A DNA stretch of 64,000 nt. It comes from Branchinecta lynchi (Eukaryota; Arthropoda; Branchiopoda; Anostraca; Branchinectidae). Both the position numbers and the translations under genes were made by a program. The stretch covers positions 17,121,280-17,185,279 of the forward strand of contig JAKZAP010000006.1 of NCBI GenBank assembly GCA_023053575.1. Reading direction: 5' to 3'. Positions 49,616 to 59,821 of the stretch are shown here, piece after piece (the stretch's first letter is position 1; each line of letters starts with the position of its first letter). Under the pieces are notes generated by a model, which saw only the letters and a program-made list of their open reading frames with translations, was not told where the DNA came from and searched no databases.

Positions 49616-50284
49616 TTACGAAGAGAAACAGGTTGATCTGATGTGTTGGTAACGAGTAAGCAGAAACGACCACTCTTGAAATCCAGCCCTGACGTTAGGA
49701 TTCGAACCTAATTCAGATTTCTTCGCCTCAACTTTTGCCTCTACAGCCACAACATTACAATCTCGTGAGTCTTTAGACAATCTGTCTTTGAAGAAAACCT
49801 CACAAAATTCCGCGTCAAACATCAACTTATTACGCTTCATATCGGTGAAACCAATTACGAAAGGGTACGGCAACTCATCACAAACATAAACTTCAAATGT
49901 AGCACATCTTCCATTCAACATCAGACTAATAACAGCGCGACTACTATATCTTAGCGAATTGCCTGTTATAGACCTAAAAGCCCCCTCCTCCTTCTCTTGT
50001 TCCACCACACACGACTGATCTAGTTTCCTAAAAACACTAGACCTAATCAGAGATTTCGCCGCACCGGAATCAAAAAGTGAAAAAATGCTTCGATCCTTCG
50101 CGACAAAACATTTAATCATTGGCAGATCTTGCCAATTTCCGGTATAAACCTCATTTACACGTTTGGCTGCAGGCAAAATTTTAACCGACGGGTCGCGAGC
50201 ACCTGCTTTTACTGGCGACCGGACGAGTTTAAATGAACGCGACATTTGACGGCGATATGTCCCACTTTGGAACAGCGATTGCAA
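49616..50284 (-). CDS. gypsy protease frame
   Basis: Retroviral-type aspartic protease in the frame -1 to gag, overlapping gag by 76 nt. The active-site motif FSLFDSGAAKSLI has Asp72 counted from the first codon of the open frame. It has no good start of its own and would be translated by slippage at 50227-50233. The frame stops at 49616-49618, about 90 nt inside the pol open frame, which lies one base further on. That step is either a second recoding event or a one-base indel in this copy. Confidence 0.85.
   Translation of the reverse strand: MQSLFQSGTYRRQMSRSFKLVRSPVKAGARDPSVKILPAAKRVNEVYTGNWQDLPMIKCFVAKDRSIFSLFDSGAAKSLIRSSVFRKLDQSCVVEQEKEEGAFRSITGNSLRYSSRAVISLMLNGRCATFEVYVCDELPYPFVIGFTDMKRNKLMFDAEFCEVFFKDRLSKDSRDCNVVAVEAKVEAKKSELGSNPNVRAGFQEWSFLLTRYQHIRSTCFSS
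50191..50233 (-). promoter_or_regulatory. -1 ribosomal frameshift signal, gag to protease
   Basis: Minus-strand TTTAAAC at 50233-50227 is read in the gag frame as T-TTA-AAC, the classic slippery heptamer. Six bases (TCGTCC) separate it from GGTCGC (50220-50215), which pairs perfectly with GCGACC (50196-50191); the 18-nt loop contains the gag stop. A -1 slip here enters exactly the protease frame. Confidence 0.85.
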
Positions 50285-51003
50285 ATTGGCTTTCCATCTT
50301 TTGAGTACTTGTTCTGTGCCGGTCTCGAACCATTGGCAACAGAAACATTATGCTTGCGACCGCGTGAATAACCGCCTCGATAATTTTGAACGTGCGAATC
50401 ACCACGACTAGCCGAAACGTTATTAGACGCACCTGCTGCCTTTACCAACGACCGCATACGCATAGCTGCTTCCACCTCTTCAGCATTTGCCAAAATCCCG
50501 ACGCACTTTTCCAATTTAGCGGGCGACTTTTCATACAGGAGTTTCGCGTACTTATCGGGTAAACCATTTCGGATCTCGTGAATTACTACGCTGTCATTCA
50601 CATCCTCACCAAAACGTTCGACGCATGCTTCTTTTACAAGGCCGCAATACGCGAGTAATGATTGGCCGGCTTCCAACGCGATTTGCCCGTATTTTAATTT
50701 CCTTCGATGAGTCGTACATGCAAAGCGGGTCTCGAACCCTTCTTTGAACGAGTCAAAGTCGCAATCCTTTGTAGCTACAAAAAATGAAAATGCATCGCCA
50801 CTGAGCTTTAGACCTAAGTACTCTTTCAACAGCGACCAATCCACAATTTTCGTCAAAATGTCCACCTTTTTCAAAAATTCCGATACGTCCGTCTTCCCTC
50901 CATAATCAGGAAGCGAACCCAACAATTTCAGTACAAGACTCGAATTATCGGCATTTAACTTAACTCTCACGTCGTCTTTCGTGTCACCCTCATCACTAGA
51001 CAT
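50209..51003 (-). CDS. gag: gypsy gag
   Basis: 264 codons from ATG at 51003 (a longer frame starts at a TTG further upstream; the ATG fits better). The N-terminal two thirds resemble capsid regions of gypsy gag in general build (LKLSGDAFSFF, F..RF). A basic stretch follows, then one CCHC zinc knuckle CNRCSKVGHIAVKC, 10 codons before the stop. It packages the element RNA and builds the particle. The stop at 50209-50211 lies in the loop of the predicted frameshift stem. Confidence 0.9.
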   Translation of the reverse strand: MSSDEGDTKDDVRVKLNADNSSLVLKLLGSLPDYGGKTDVSEFLKKVDILTKIVDWSLLKEYLGLKLSGDAFSFFVATKDCDFDSFKEGFETRFACTTHRRKLKYGQIALEAGQSLLAYCGLVKEACVERFGEDVNDSVVIHEIRNGLPDKYAKLLYEKSPAKLEKCVGILANAEEVEAAMRMRSLVKAAGASNNVSASRGDSHVQNYRGGYSRGRKHNVSVANGSRPAQNKYSKDGKPICNRCSKVGHIAVKCRVHLNSSGRQ

Positions 51004-51165
51004 TTTGAAAACCAACTGTAAAGGAACAAATTAATAATAGGCCTAACAAATAGTTCTCCAACAACTAATCAACGAGGCAAGACATCCCGTAATTCCCTCC
51101 CGTAAACAAAACAAAATATTTCAACAATCCATATTCAAGAAAAAAAAAATTTTGGGGTTCAATAT

Positions 51166-51180
51166 CCCTCGCTGCGACCA
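51166..51180 (-). other. primer binding site
   Basis: One base inside the 5' LTR the minus strand reads TGGTCGCAGCGAGGG, starting with the TGG complementary to a tRNA CCA end. On the + strand the sequence continues leftward into GGTTCAATATCCC, which looks like a T arm, so complementarity may reach about 27 nt. The acceptor CGCTGCG with discriminator A does not let me name the tRNA. Confidence 0.8.
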
Positions 51181-51181
51181 C

Positions 51182-51627
51182 TGTTATAATACGTTAATTT
51201 TCTGTTACTAAGCGTTAATTTTACTACGTCTTTAATCTCTCTACTGTTACGGAAAGTTATCTGTTACGACATGGTCCCCGAGCGGTGTGGACCATGCTTA
51301 ACAAAACCAAAATAAAAACACCCACTAAACTCTACCTCGTTGGTCAATTGTAGAAAAACATATTCGTGTATTTACATTTACAATACAATGGCGATAGATA
51401 GCAGGTAATAAATAAAACTCAACACTTAACTTTTAACATCTCCAACAACGACCGTTCACCGGTCCCACTCAGAACAGACTGCCCAGCATTGTATTAAATT
51501 TCGCCCCAATTCAAACTTGAATGGCTCAGGTTATTCATCGCCAGGAACCTGTTGTTACCTGGCGGAATTAAACTTATAGAAACCAAGGTGTCGTGAACTC
51601 CCTTGGTGAAAGTACACCTTGGTTACA
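51182..51627 (-). repeat. 5' LTR of the gypsy element
   Basis: Same TG..CA bounds as the 3' LTR. Five bases longer owing to ATTTT near its outer end (around 51198). Followed by the target duplication GTTG. Confidence 0.95.
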
Positions 51628-52040
51628 GTTGTCAACCCCTCAAAGACTTAACTCCATGTTACAGTGATAGACCAAGGAGACTAATTTTCTTACCCTCAGA
51701 TTTATAGAGATAAAAAAAATGTGCGCCAATTTCAAGTTTCTAGCCCCTCATGAACCCCATCTAGCAACCGATTCTTACTTACAAGTTCATCTCCCCGTGA
51801 TAGACATGATACCAAATTGTTCACGATCAAATACAAAGGAAAGACATAATAGGATTAATAGGTACACCAACTGCCAACGTTGCTAACCCCTTATCGCCGA
51901 AGATGATTATGGTCTCACAGCCGACTGTTGCTTACAAGTACCCTACATACATGTCTCACAATTGGGATCGGCCTATTTTTGTTTCATTGTGTACCTCACT
52001 ATTGAAGTTGTCAACCCCTGTAAACTTTCAAACTATTGTA

Positions 52041-52690
52041 GGTCATGAAGGAATTTTTGTACGAAAGAACAGATGACATATACTTTGATCAGTTCGTCGA
52101 GGCCTACAGAATGCCGTTTAAAAAAAATTATATCTGTATTAGTTCAAAAGTTGCCTTTTTTGCCGTAGGCCAACTTTCTAATTTCACCATTCAGAAAGGA
52201 GCAAAGTATAAGTTCTCTAATTTCTTCAGCAATGAAAGAACTTTTTAAAGCTTAAGAGGTCCATCTGATCTTCCTCACTCCCAAGTGTAAGAAATGGAAT
52301 GATAAACTCAGCTGAAATCACGAACAGAAACGGGTAGAAACAGTAGATGGCAGCGCTTTCGGACCCGTGGGATAGTGACACTCTAAAGCAGAAACATGGT
52401 TTGATGAAACGAAAGCTTGGCTGCATAACTTCAGATAGTCGTCTCTGACATAGGCGGCTATACAACTCCCCTCTAGTTCACACACTGTAGGCTCTGGCTC
52501 AATTACAAGCAAATACCATCCTTTTTGGCCCCAGGCAAGAGTTCTACTGAGCTTTCCAAAATGTAATGTCACATTCATCAATACGGCCTAAGGTCCACAC
52601 TTTCCAGAAAAACAGCAGAGGTTAAACCCTTACCACTTTCTAAGAGTAAGCGCAAATCCGGGACTAGGAAGAAAAAACAAGAGCTACGAG
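52041..52690. other. possible end of repeat H and unassigned sequence
   Basis: No gene seen. Repeat H may continue a little way beyond 52040. Just before family A element 5 is AACAAGAGCTACGAGCTCA, also found just before element 4 (32043-32061). Confidence 0.4.
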
Positions 52691-52694
52691 CTCA

Positions 52695-54613
52695 TATGGC
52701 ACTTGTTACGAGTAGGCACGGCTCGGTTATGTCAATGATATATCTAGTGTTTGCTAGGTGTCTTCCCACCAAGTTTCATCTCGACCCTCCACTCATAGCG
52801 TTTTCCAATATTTCCGGTTCTCCCCTCCAGCTCCCCCCAAAAGTCACCGGATCCGGTCCGGATTTTAAGTGGGTCATCTGAGGCATGAGATCTTTCCAAA
52901 TATCAAGTTTCATCGAGATCCGGTCACCCGTTCAAAAGTTATAAATACCTCAAGATTCCGGATTCCCCCTCCCTCCACTCCCCCGACAGTGCCCGAATCG
53001 GCTCGGTTATGTCAATGATGTATCTAGTGTTTGCTAGGTGTCTTCCCACCAAGTTTCATCTCGATCCCTCCACTCATAGCGTTTCCCAAGATTTCCGGTT
53101 GCCCCCTCCGGCTCCCCCAAAAGTCACCGGATCCGGTCCGGATCTTAAGTGGGTCGTCTGAGGCATGAGGTAGTTCCAAATATCAAGTTTCATCGAGATC
53201 CGGTCACCCGTTCAAAAGTTATAAATACCTCAAGATTCCGGATTCCCCCTCCCTCTACTCCCCCCACAGTACCCGAATCGGCTCGGTTATGTCAATGATG
53301 TATCTAGTGTTTGCTAGGTGTCTTCCCACCAAGTTTCATCTCGATCCCTCCACTCATAGCGTTTCCCAAGATTTCCGGTTGCCCCCTCCAGCTCCCCCCA
53401 AAAGTCACCGGATCCGGTCCAGATTTTAAGTGGGTCGTCTGAGGGATGAGATCTTTCCAAATATTAAGTTCCATCGAGATCCGATCCCCCGTTCAAAAGT
53501 TATAAATACCTCAAGATTCTGGATTCCCCCTCCCTCTACTCCCCCCACAGTGCCCGAATCGGCTCGGTTATGTCAACGATGTATCTAGTGTTTGCTAGGT
53601 GTCTTCCCACCAAGTTTCATCTCGATCCCTCCACTCATAGCGTTTCCCAAGATTTCCGGTTGCCCCCTCCAGCTCCCCCCAAAAGTCACCGGATCCGGTC
53701 CAGATTTTAAGTGGGTCGTCTGAGGGATGAGGTCTTTCCAAATATCAAGTTCCATCGAGATCCGATCACCCGTTCAAAAGTGATAAATACCTCAAGATTC
53801 CGGATTCCCCCTCCCTCTACTCCCCCCACAGTACCCGAATCGGCTCGGTTATGTCAATGATGTATCTAGTGTTTGCTAGGTGTCTTCCCACCAAGTTTCA
53901 TCTCGATCCCTCCACTCATAGCGTTTCCCAAGATTTCCGGTTGCCCCCTCCAGCTCCCCCCAAAAGTCACCGGATCCGGTCCGGATTTTAAGTAGGTCGT
54001 CTGAGGCATGAGGTCTTTCCAAATATCAAGTTCCATCGAGATCCGATCACCCGTTCAAAAGTTATAAATACCTCAAGATTCCGGATTCCCCCTCCCTCCA
54101 CTCCCCCTCACAGTGCCCGAATCGGCTCGGTTATGTCAACGATGTATCTAGTGTTTGCTAGGTGTCTTCCCACCAAGTTTCATCTCGATCCCTCCACTCA
54201 TAGCGTTTCCCAAGATTTCCGGTTGCCCCCTCCAGCTCCCCCCAAAAGTCACCGGATCCGGTCCGGATTTTAAGTGGGTCGTCTGAGGCATGAGGTCGTT
54301 CCAAATATCAAGTTTCATCGAGATCCGATCACCCGTTCAAAAGTTAAAAATACCTCAAGATTCCGGATTCCCCCTCCCTCCACTCCCCCCACGGTGCTCT
54401 GATCGGGGAAGTGACTATTTCCAACTTAATCATTTGGGGTCCCTGATATGCCTGCCAAGTTTTATCATCCTAGCTTATGTGGAAGTGCCCGAACTAGCAA
54501 AACCTGGACAGACCGACAGACCGACAGACCGACAGACCGACAGACCGACAGACCGACGGACGGACAGAAATTGCGATCGCTATATGGCACTTGGCCGAAG
54601 GGCAAGTGCCATA
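52695..54613 (+). mobile_element. family A element 5, with 281-bp tandem core
   Basis: Starts TATGGCACTTGTTACGAGTA and ends CAAGTGCCATA. The core has about six head-to-tail units of 280-282 bp (CCCGAATCGGCTCGG at 52992, 53272, 53553, 53834, 54116), mostly over 95% alike. Then comes GGTGCTCTGATCGGGGAAGT, an 8-bp microsatellite (GACAGACC, about six copies, 54507-54555) and a terminal hairpin of two 11-bp arms (54583-54593, 54603-54613). No protein-coding gene; its frames are Pro/Ser-rich by composition. Confidence 0.88.
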
Positions 54614-57600
54614 AAAAACACGACAAAATCAAAGTGTTGCTCTCGCAACACAATCAAATCATATACGTACGTTATAGTTTAAAAACCAGAGGTGAGAAAA
54701 AACATAATCGGATGACGTGATAAATTACTGAGGATGGTTGGTGGTGGCATTATAATGTTGGATTGCCTAAGCCCACTGTGTAAAAATTGGGAAACGGAAA
54801 CTGGAAGGATGTAGACTATAATTTTTTTATAATTAAATAATTAAATAAATGGAAATGGAATGGAAATTTGAGCGGATTTGTACGATTGAGGGTTCCGGAT
54901 CCAACATGTCAAGCAGAAGATTCGAATCCGCCAAAAAGGACGAATCCTGGATTCGAATCCGGATTCGGATTCGCCCATCTCTGCTGCTGAAGTCTTATCC
55001 TCTGATATGCGCAGCGGCGAAGAGGGGATTATACGGGCGTCAACTCAAAGCTCAGCAAGTACCTCTAGCTCTGCTAAATTTTGTCGAGGTATCCGTAGTC
55101 GGTTTATGAACCAAAGACGGAGGTTCTGTTGGCTTATTTGTTCTTGATGAATGGTGGTTCGCAATTCCTGAGTTGGGTCAGGACGGCGGGTAACTCGGTT
55201 GGTTGGACTTCGGTATGACTTAAGGTGAGGCCAGAAATTTAGGGATAGACGTTCGCGAAGGCGAGGTTAGTTTAGTAGGGGCGCCGAGGGCAGAAGCATT
55301 TTGCGAAAAAGGAATTCTTATGAATGCTGATAATACGACATAAAAGATGTGTATACGGTTTGAAATACCAGTTTTGATTTTCGCGATAATCTTAAAAACA
55401 GCAAAGAAAAACACCCAAAAAGTACGCAACTAAACAGACGTCCTAAATCCATAGTCCCTGCTGTGTAAACAAGATATAGCGTAGGACGAAAAGATGAAAA
55501 AGAATTTTGTGTTAATAAACTATGCTGATCACATATGATGCCCAAGATCATAACTAAGCAGTTTGGCCTTTTTATTGTGCTGTCAAACCACAATTTCTCA
55601 CGTTTGGTATTGTTGAGTCGAGAAATCTCGTTGGCCTTTAGATTTCGTTGGTCACGAGGCGAAGAGAAGATAAATGCATTTCCGGAGTTGAAACGCGCCA
55701 AGCATCAAATCTTTTGATTTCCTGTTTACGAGCAACTCCAGCTAGAAGAGTGAGAATGCCTCAAATTACATATCCGTTGTGATGGACGTGTCACCTAGCA
55801 ACATGATTTGATTCTTCGCGTCCCGCCAATTTGCTTTACATACACTTTCCTTTGTATTTGTTCATCTTTGAACACACTTTAGTGAATTTGTAACCGTTGT
55901 GATGGCAATGCAACCACAACCAGATTGCCCCAACGCTACCTGGCCACAGAGTTCAGTTTCATTTCTTTCTTGGGCGGGTAGACTTGTGATATCAAACTGG
56001 GTCGCCGTTTTAACTTCAACTGCTCCGTTGTCAAGATCTTTGTGATGAATGTGAAGAAGGACAAGAGAAAAAAGGATGCTCAGACCTTAAGCGTAATCTT
56101 TTTGTTGACATGACCATAGGGCTGTTTAAAATTGGACATTGGCAATCCAAGGGCGTTGCTTTTTCGATGTCGAGTCGGAATTGAAATCATTGAAGCGAGA
56201 AGAGAAAATTAGATTTTGTTTCGAATTTTCCGGACAACTCAATTTTGAACGAGTTTGTTACTTACTTGAAAGCATTGTTCAACGGAATAGCTTTATGCGC
56301 AATGTTTAAGTCTTCACAGACACCCTTGTTCATATACAAAGTGAAAAGGTTCTTATCAATGCAGCGTTGGGTGTTGCCACGCTTATCAGTTTTTAGAGCT
56401 TCCAAAGATCAGAAAAAGTGTTCCTAGTACTACTTGAAGTACACGAGTACAATTTGACGTCCGTTATATTGTAAAAAGCTACTAAATTATCTGATGGGCG
56501 ACACTGGTCCTCGAACCAACAATAAGCAGCGGGAACAGAACAAAACGTGTTCTTTTGAAGAAAAGTCGTTTCTTCAGCTTCCAAAAAAGTAGAACTTTAC
56601 TGGTTCACATGACAACTCTGACGACGCTGCTCCTTTCCTCGGCCCGCTGGCGGAATCAATTAAGCGATTTAATTGGCTCTGCATAAGCGAAGATAGAACG
56701 CGGGTCCTTTCTCCTTATTCGCCCCAGAAAAGAGGAATCTGTAATACATCTTATACGCCGTAATACACCTTACATCACCTATTTGAACAATGCTTACAGG
56801 TTGCGCGCTACACTTTCTGCAGTTTCATAAGAAGTGCTGTGAGTCAAACTTCTGACAAAAAAAAACTGACTTGTGCGTTAACTTCGTTTTGTGCTGGCTT
56901 AACGGAGGAAAAGCTGCACGAAACGTAGGGAAATGTTAAATTTGTTTAATATTGTGACGGGATGATCCAGGTTAGTAAGTGACTGGTAGTTGGAGTTTAG
57001 GCTACTTGTTGCAAAATTCCTTCGTGTTAGCTTAAAGGAGGAAAGCTACGGGAAACTTTCGAACGTATTAAAATCGTTACTGTTTTCAGTCTGAATTTGA
57101 CTGGACGAAAATAAAGCCTTGTAGCGACATTGCCATCTTCGTATCGGTCGTGGGTTATCTGATCTTCCTGAGCAGTGATGCTACGGCAACAGTAGTGGCA
57201 GTTTGTGAATCAAAGCAGCTGGTATGGCCTTTGCTGTCGGTTGAAAATTGCCATCCTGAAAGTCGTTCATCGAGACATAGTCTAGGTATCTTCTATTCGA
57301 GCCAGCGGATATTAACATGAACGATGGGAAACACATATGAACGGGAATACTGATGACCAACCCTTCGTGCCGACGAAGAATCGCTGTGTGCCTAGCGAAG
57401 AACCGGAATCGTTACCACAACACGTTCTTGACTGGTTTACACAGGATTTTAGTCAATTTTGGTTTTGGTGACGTTTCTTGTTGTTCCCTCGGACCACCGG
57501 CGTGTTTCGGACTTCCGTTATTTAGAGTATTCGCAAGCGGGTGATTAGAGAGAAGATTGCGTGACTGGATCAGGGGAGCGGCCCGAGGGTGAAGTTGAGC

Positions 57601-58427
57601 GAAAAAAATTGCAGAGAGTAGTGAGCATTCTGGGGGACACCTGCAGAGAATGAACTAAATTAGCGAGTGTTATTGGGAAATGACCTCTAGCTTTCATGAC
57701 TAGTACTATTTCAGCTGAGGTTTAGAGGGGCTTGGGCTGTAAAATTTTTTGAATATGTTAATGGTAAAGAAGAAAATTATTTAAAACATTTGAAGATATT
57801 TTAAAGTAAATACTGCTTGAAGAACATTTTTATGAAATTTAGTAAATAGTATTTTTAAATTATTAGTAGTAGGCTATGTATGGCATTAATGAGGGAAGAT
57901 TAGGGTAAGTTAGGATTTAATATCCTCGAGGGAGGGAGAAACGTAGCATCAAGCTGGTGTCGAATCTAGTTGTGAGGAAAAAATACTACGCGGTTTAAAA
58001 AAAAAAAAAGATGGAAAAAGCGCGGGGCTTGGCAAAAAAGTTCCTGAACCACTACAGACTCTATAGAAGGAAGTCATGGATTCACTGGTTCTGCTAAGAA
58101 GCATTCCACTCAACAATAAAATATTCTGAGAATGGCTTCTGTATCACGTATTTCGCCTGTCTAACCTCATTGCCTTTCCCCTGGACGCCTGTTTGCATTA
58201 GACCAGGGAGGGCACACATCGTCGGATACGTACGTGATGCATTTACAATATAATTAACCTTGGTTCCAGATATCACATTAGCTTCTGCTATCCGTGATGG
58301 GACCCTCTCTTCAGGAATAATTGCCAGCCACTCTAATCTTGTTCCACTATCGGTCTTATTGCTCCCGATCTAACTCGATTAATAACTCCCGAAATGATTC
58401 GATTTTAGCTTAACATTGTCTTTACAG
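54614..58427. other. intron sequence before exon 12, nothing recognised
   Basis: About 3.8 kb without gene or repeat family. Short features only: GGATTCGAATCC / GGATTCGGATTCG clustered at 54915-54975. Confidence 0.4.
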
Positions 58428-58535
58428 GATTATCAAAAGGACCTTGAAGAGTCCTGCTCTCACCATCACGCCAAAGCGAAGAAGACGAAGAAGTCACGCC
58501 GAGGGAGGAAGCAAACGCCCTCTGAATCTGAATCC
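58428..58535 (+). CDS. PRPF40: PRPF40 exon 12, post-FF5 basic tail
   Basis: Acceptor TTTACAG ends at 58427 and donor GTGAGT is at 58536; 36 codons, phase 0. DYQKDLEESCSHHHAKAKK matches the family's sequence directly after FF5 (acidic helix then HHH), then runs of K/R and SESES typical of the C-terminal RS-like tail. It is a short exon found only because the family continues ERKRIF..D/E.; the join from exon 11 is exactly in frame. The remaining tail is beyond the window or in a small exon I could not find. Confidence 0.92.
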
Positions 58536-59290
58536 GTGAGTCCTATAGTAGAATAATATACTACATCTTTCGCTTCTACAGCTCTCCAAGAAATTGGTCG
58601 AGTCTATTATAAACGATATTACAAACCCCTGATTTTTGGATACCCTAAGCAAAAAGATGGATGTATCTGTCGTTTGTCATAGGGCAATCATAGGACACGA
58701 AAACTTGTTTCAAACGACCATCGTTCACCCCTCCCCTCCCCCCCACGCAACCACCACCACACCACAGAAGCATTGTCCTAGTTGGTTGCTGTAACCATTT
58801 AGGTCCGCGGCCTAACAAAACTGTTGAAAAGAACCCGCGTGGATGTGGATGCTTTGTTCCTTCTTCAGCCTACATAAGCAAACGATCTCGCCTTTTTCTC
58901 TATACTACAATAAACAATAAATAAATTTAAAAATCCCAAAATTCCTATTCGAAAAATAAACTGTTCTTCCGAATACCACAACACAAATGTTGATTACATT
59001 GTGGGATATGACTCCGTTTTTTCAGAGCACGCAAATTATCATTCTTGGTATATTTCGCCACTTTATCGTTTTGGAAGCAAGAGAGAGTCGTCAGTCGATT
59101 TCGACGCTAACGAGAGAAAGAGGGTTGAAAGAAAAAAGGTTGTCCTAACGAGGGAATTCAGTTTCCGTAACAGCTGAGGTAGAGACCAAATTTGTAAAAG
59201 ATCTACTGCTCTAACCAAAAGCACCACATTCTTTTTTAGACTGAGCAATTTCATTCGCTAGCTCGGTATACTGTCGGAAGTGATGGACCG
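58536..59290. other. intron sequence after exon 12
   Basis: No further PRPF40 exon could be seen here; C-rich patch at about 58730-58745. Nothing else recognised. Confidence 0.4.
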
Positions 59291-59293
59291 AAT

Positions 59294-59367
59294 TGTTCAT
59301 CAGGCGGGATTTCAACCCGCGAGCTTTGGCGCACAAGGACACTGCTCTACCCCTGAGCTTCTGAACA
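59294..59367 (-). repeat. tRNA-like sequence (pseudo-tRNA or SINE head)
   Basis: 74 bases on the minus strand begin TGTTCA and end TGAACA (6-bp acceptor-like pairing). They contain a D arm with A box (AGCTCAGGGGTAGAGC) and a T arm with perfect stem GCGGG/CCCGC around TTGAAAT. The anticodon arm does not pair well, there are extra bases before the 3' acceptor strand, and the B box has TTGA instead of TTCGA. More likely a decayed tRNA or tRNA-derived SINE than a working tRNA. Confidence 0.5.
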
Positions 59368-59821
59368 TACTTGGCAAACCACTATAGTTGCGTTTTATTG
59401 GATTCACTTTTGTTTCGTCAAAGTTTGTAGTTTGGCTCTTGTTTTGTCTTACTTGGGTTTTATTGAGTTCTTGTTTCCGAAAAGTCAAACTACACCGAAC
59501 TACGTCGGCGAGGTAGTTTGTAGTTCGAGCTCCGTAGTTTCAGGTTCGAAACTACAGCAAATGGAATGGACAAATAAAACGGCTTTTAAGCGAAACTACG
59601 CCGAAACTACATCCAAAAAAACGCAACTTATATTAGTGAGATATTTGTCACGGAAAATTCCCTTGTATACCATTCCATCGTTACGTAATATTACGGATAC
59701 AGTTGGGTAGAAAAGTGAGTCTTAAGCTCTAACTAAGATCTTGCAGGTCTGGTTATCCTCAGTAGTCTTCGAGTTGCTCTACCTTGACTCTCTGTATATT
59801 ATGAGCCCCATATATCCCTTT
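59368..59821. other. intron sequence with GTAGTTTC words
   Basis: Several scattered copies of GTAGTTTG / CGAAACTACGCC between 59425 and 59610, otherwise nothing. Confidence 0.4.

Larger units (their letters stand above)
44496..51627 (-). mobile_element. Ty3/gypsy-like LTR retrotransposon, nearly intact
   Basis: A 7.1-kb element on the minus strand with two LTRs (441 and 446 bp), a primer binding site, a polypurine tract, gag, protease and pol in the order PR-RT-RNase H-integrase, which defines the Ty3/gypsy (Metaviridae) type. The target duplication is GTTG (44492-44495 and 51628-51631). The LTRs differ by about one substitution and one 5-bp indel, so insertion is recent. No envelope-like gene was found. 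Gag and protease are linked by a -1 frameshift signal; the protease and RT frames are offset by one further base. Confidence 0.96.
40700..52040. repeat. repeat H, copy 2, interrupted twice
   Basis: Visible as three pieces: 40700-40787, 44243-44495 and 51632 to about 52040 or beyond. The first gap holds the head-to-head LINE pair, the second the LTR retrotransposon. Joined across the gaps, the pieces follow the order of copy 1. Confidence 0.75.

Noticed and set aside
54505..54566. CRISPR-like array
   Set aside because: The repeats are contiguous 8-bp units without spacers, in a eukaryotic intron; it is a microsatellite.
59160..59240. Second tRNA-like sequence (GGTTAGAGCAGTAGATCTTTTAC on the minus strand, shortened)
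   Set aside because: Resembles the D and anticodon arms of a Lys tRNA but has no matching T arm or acceptor stem.
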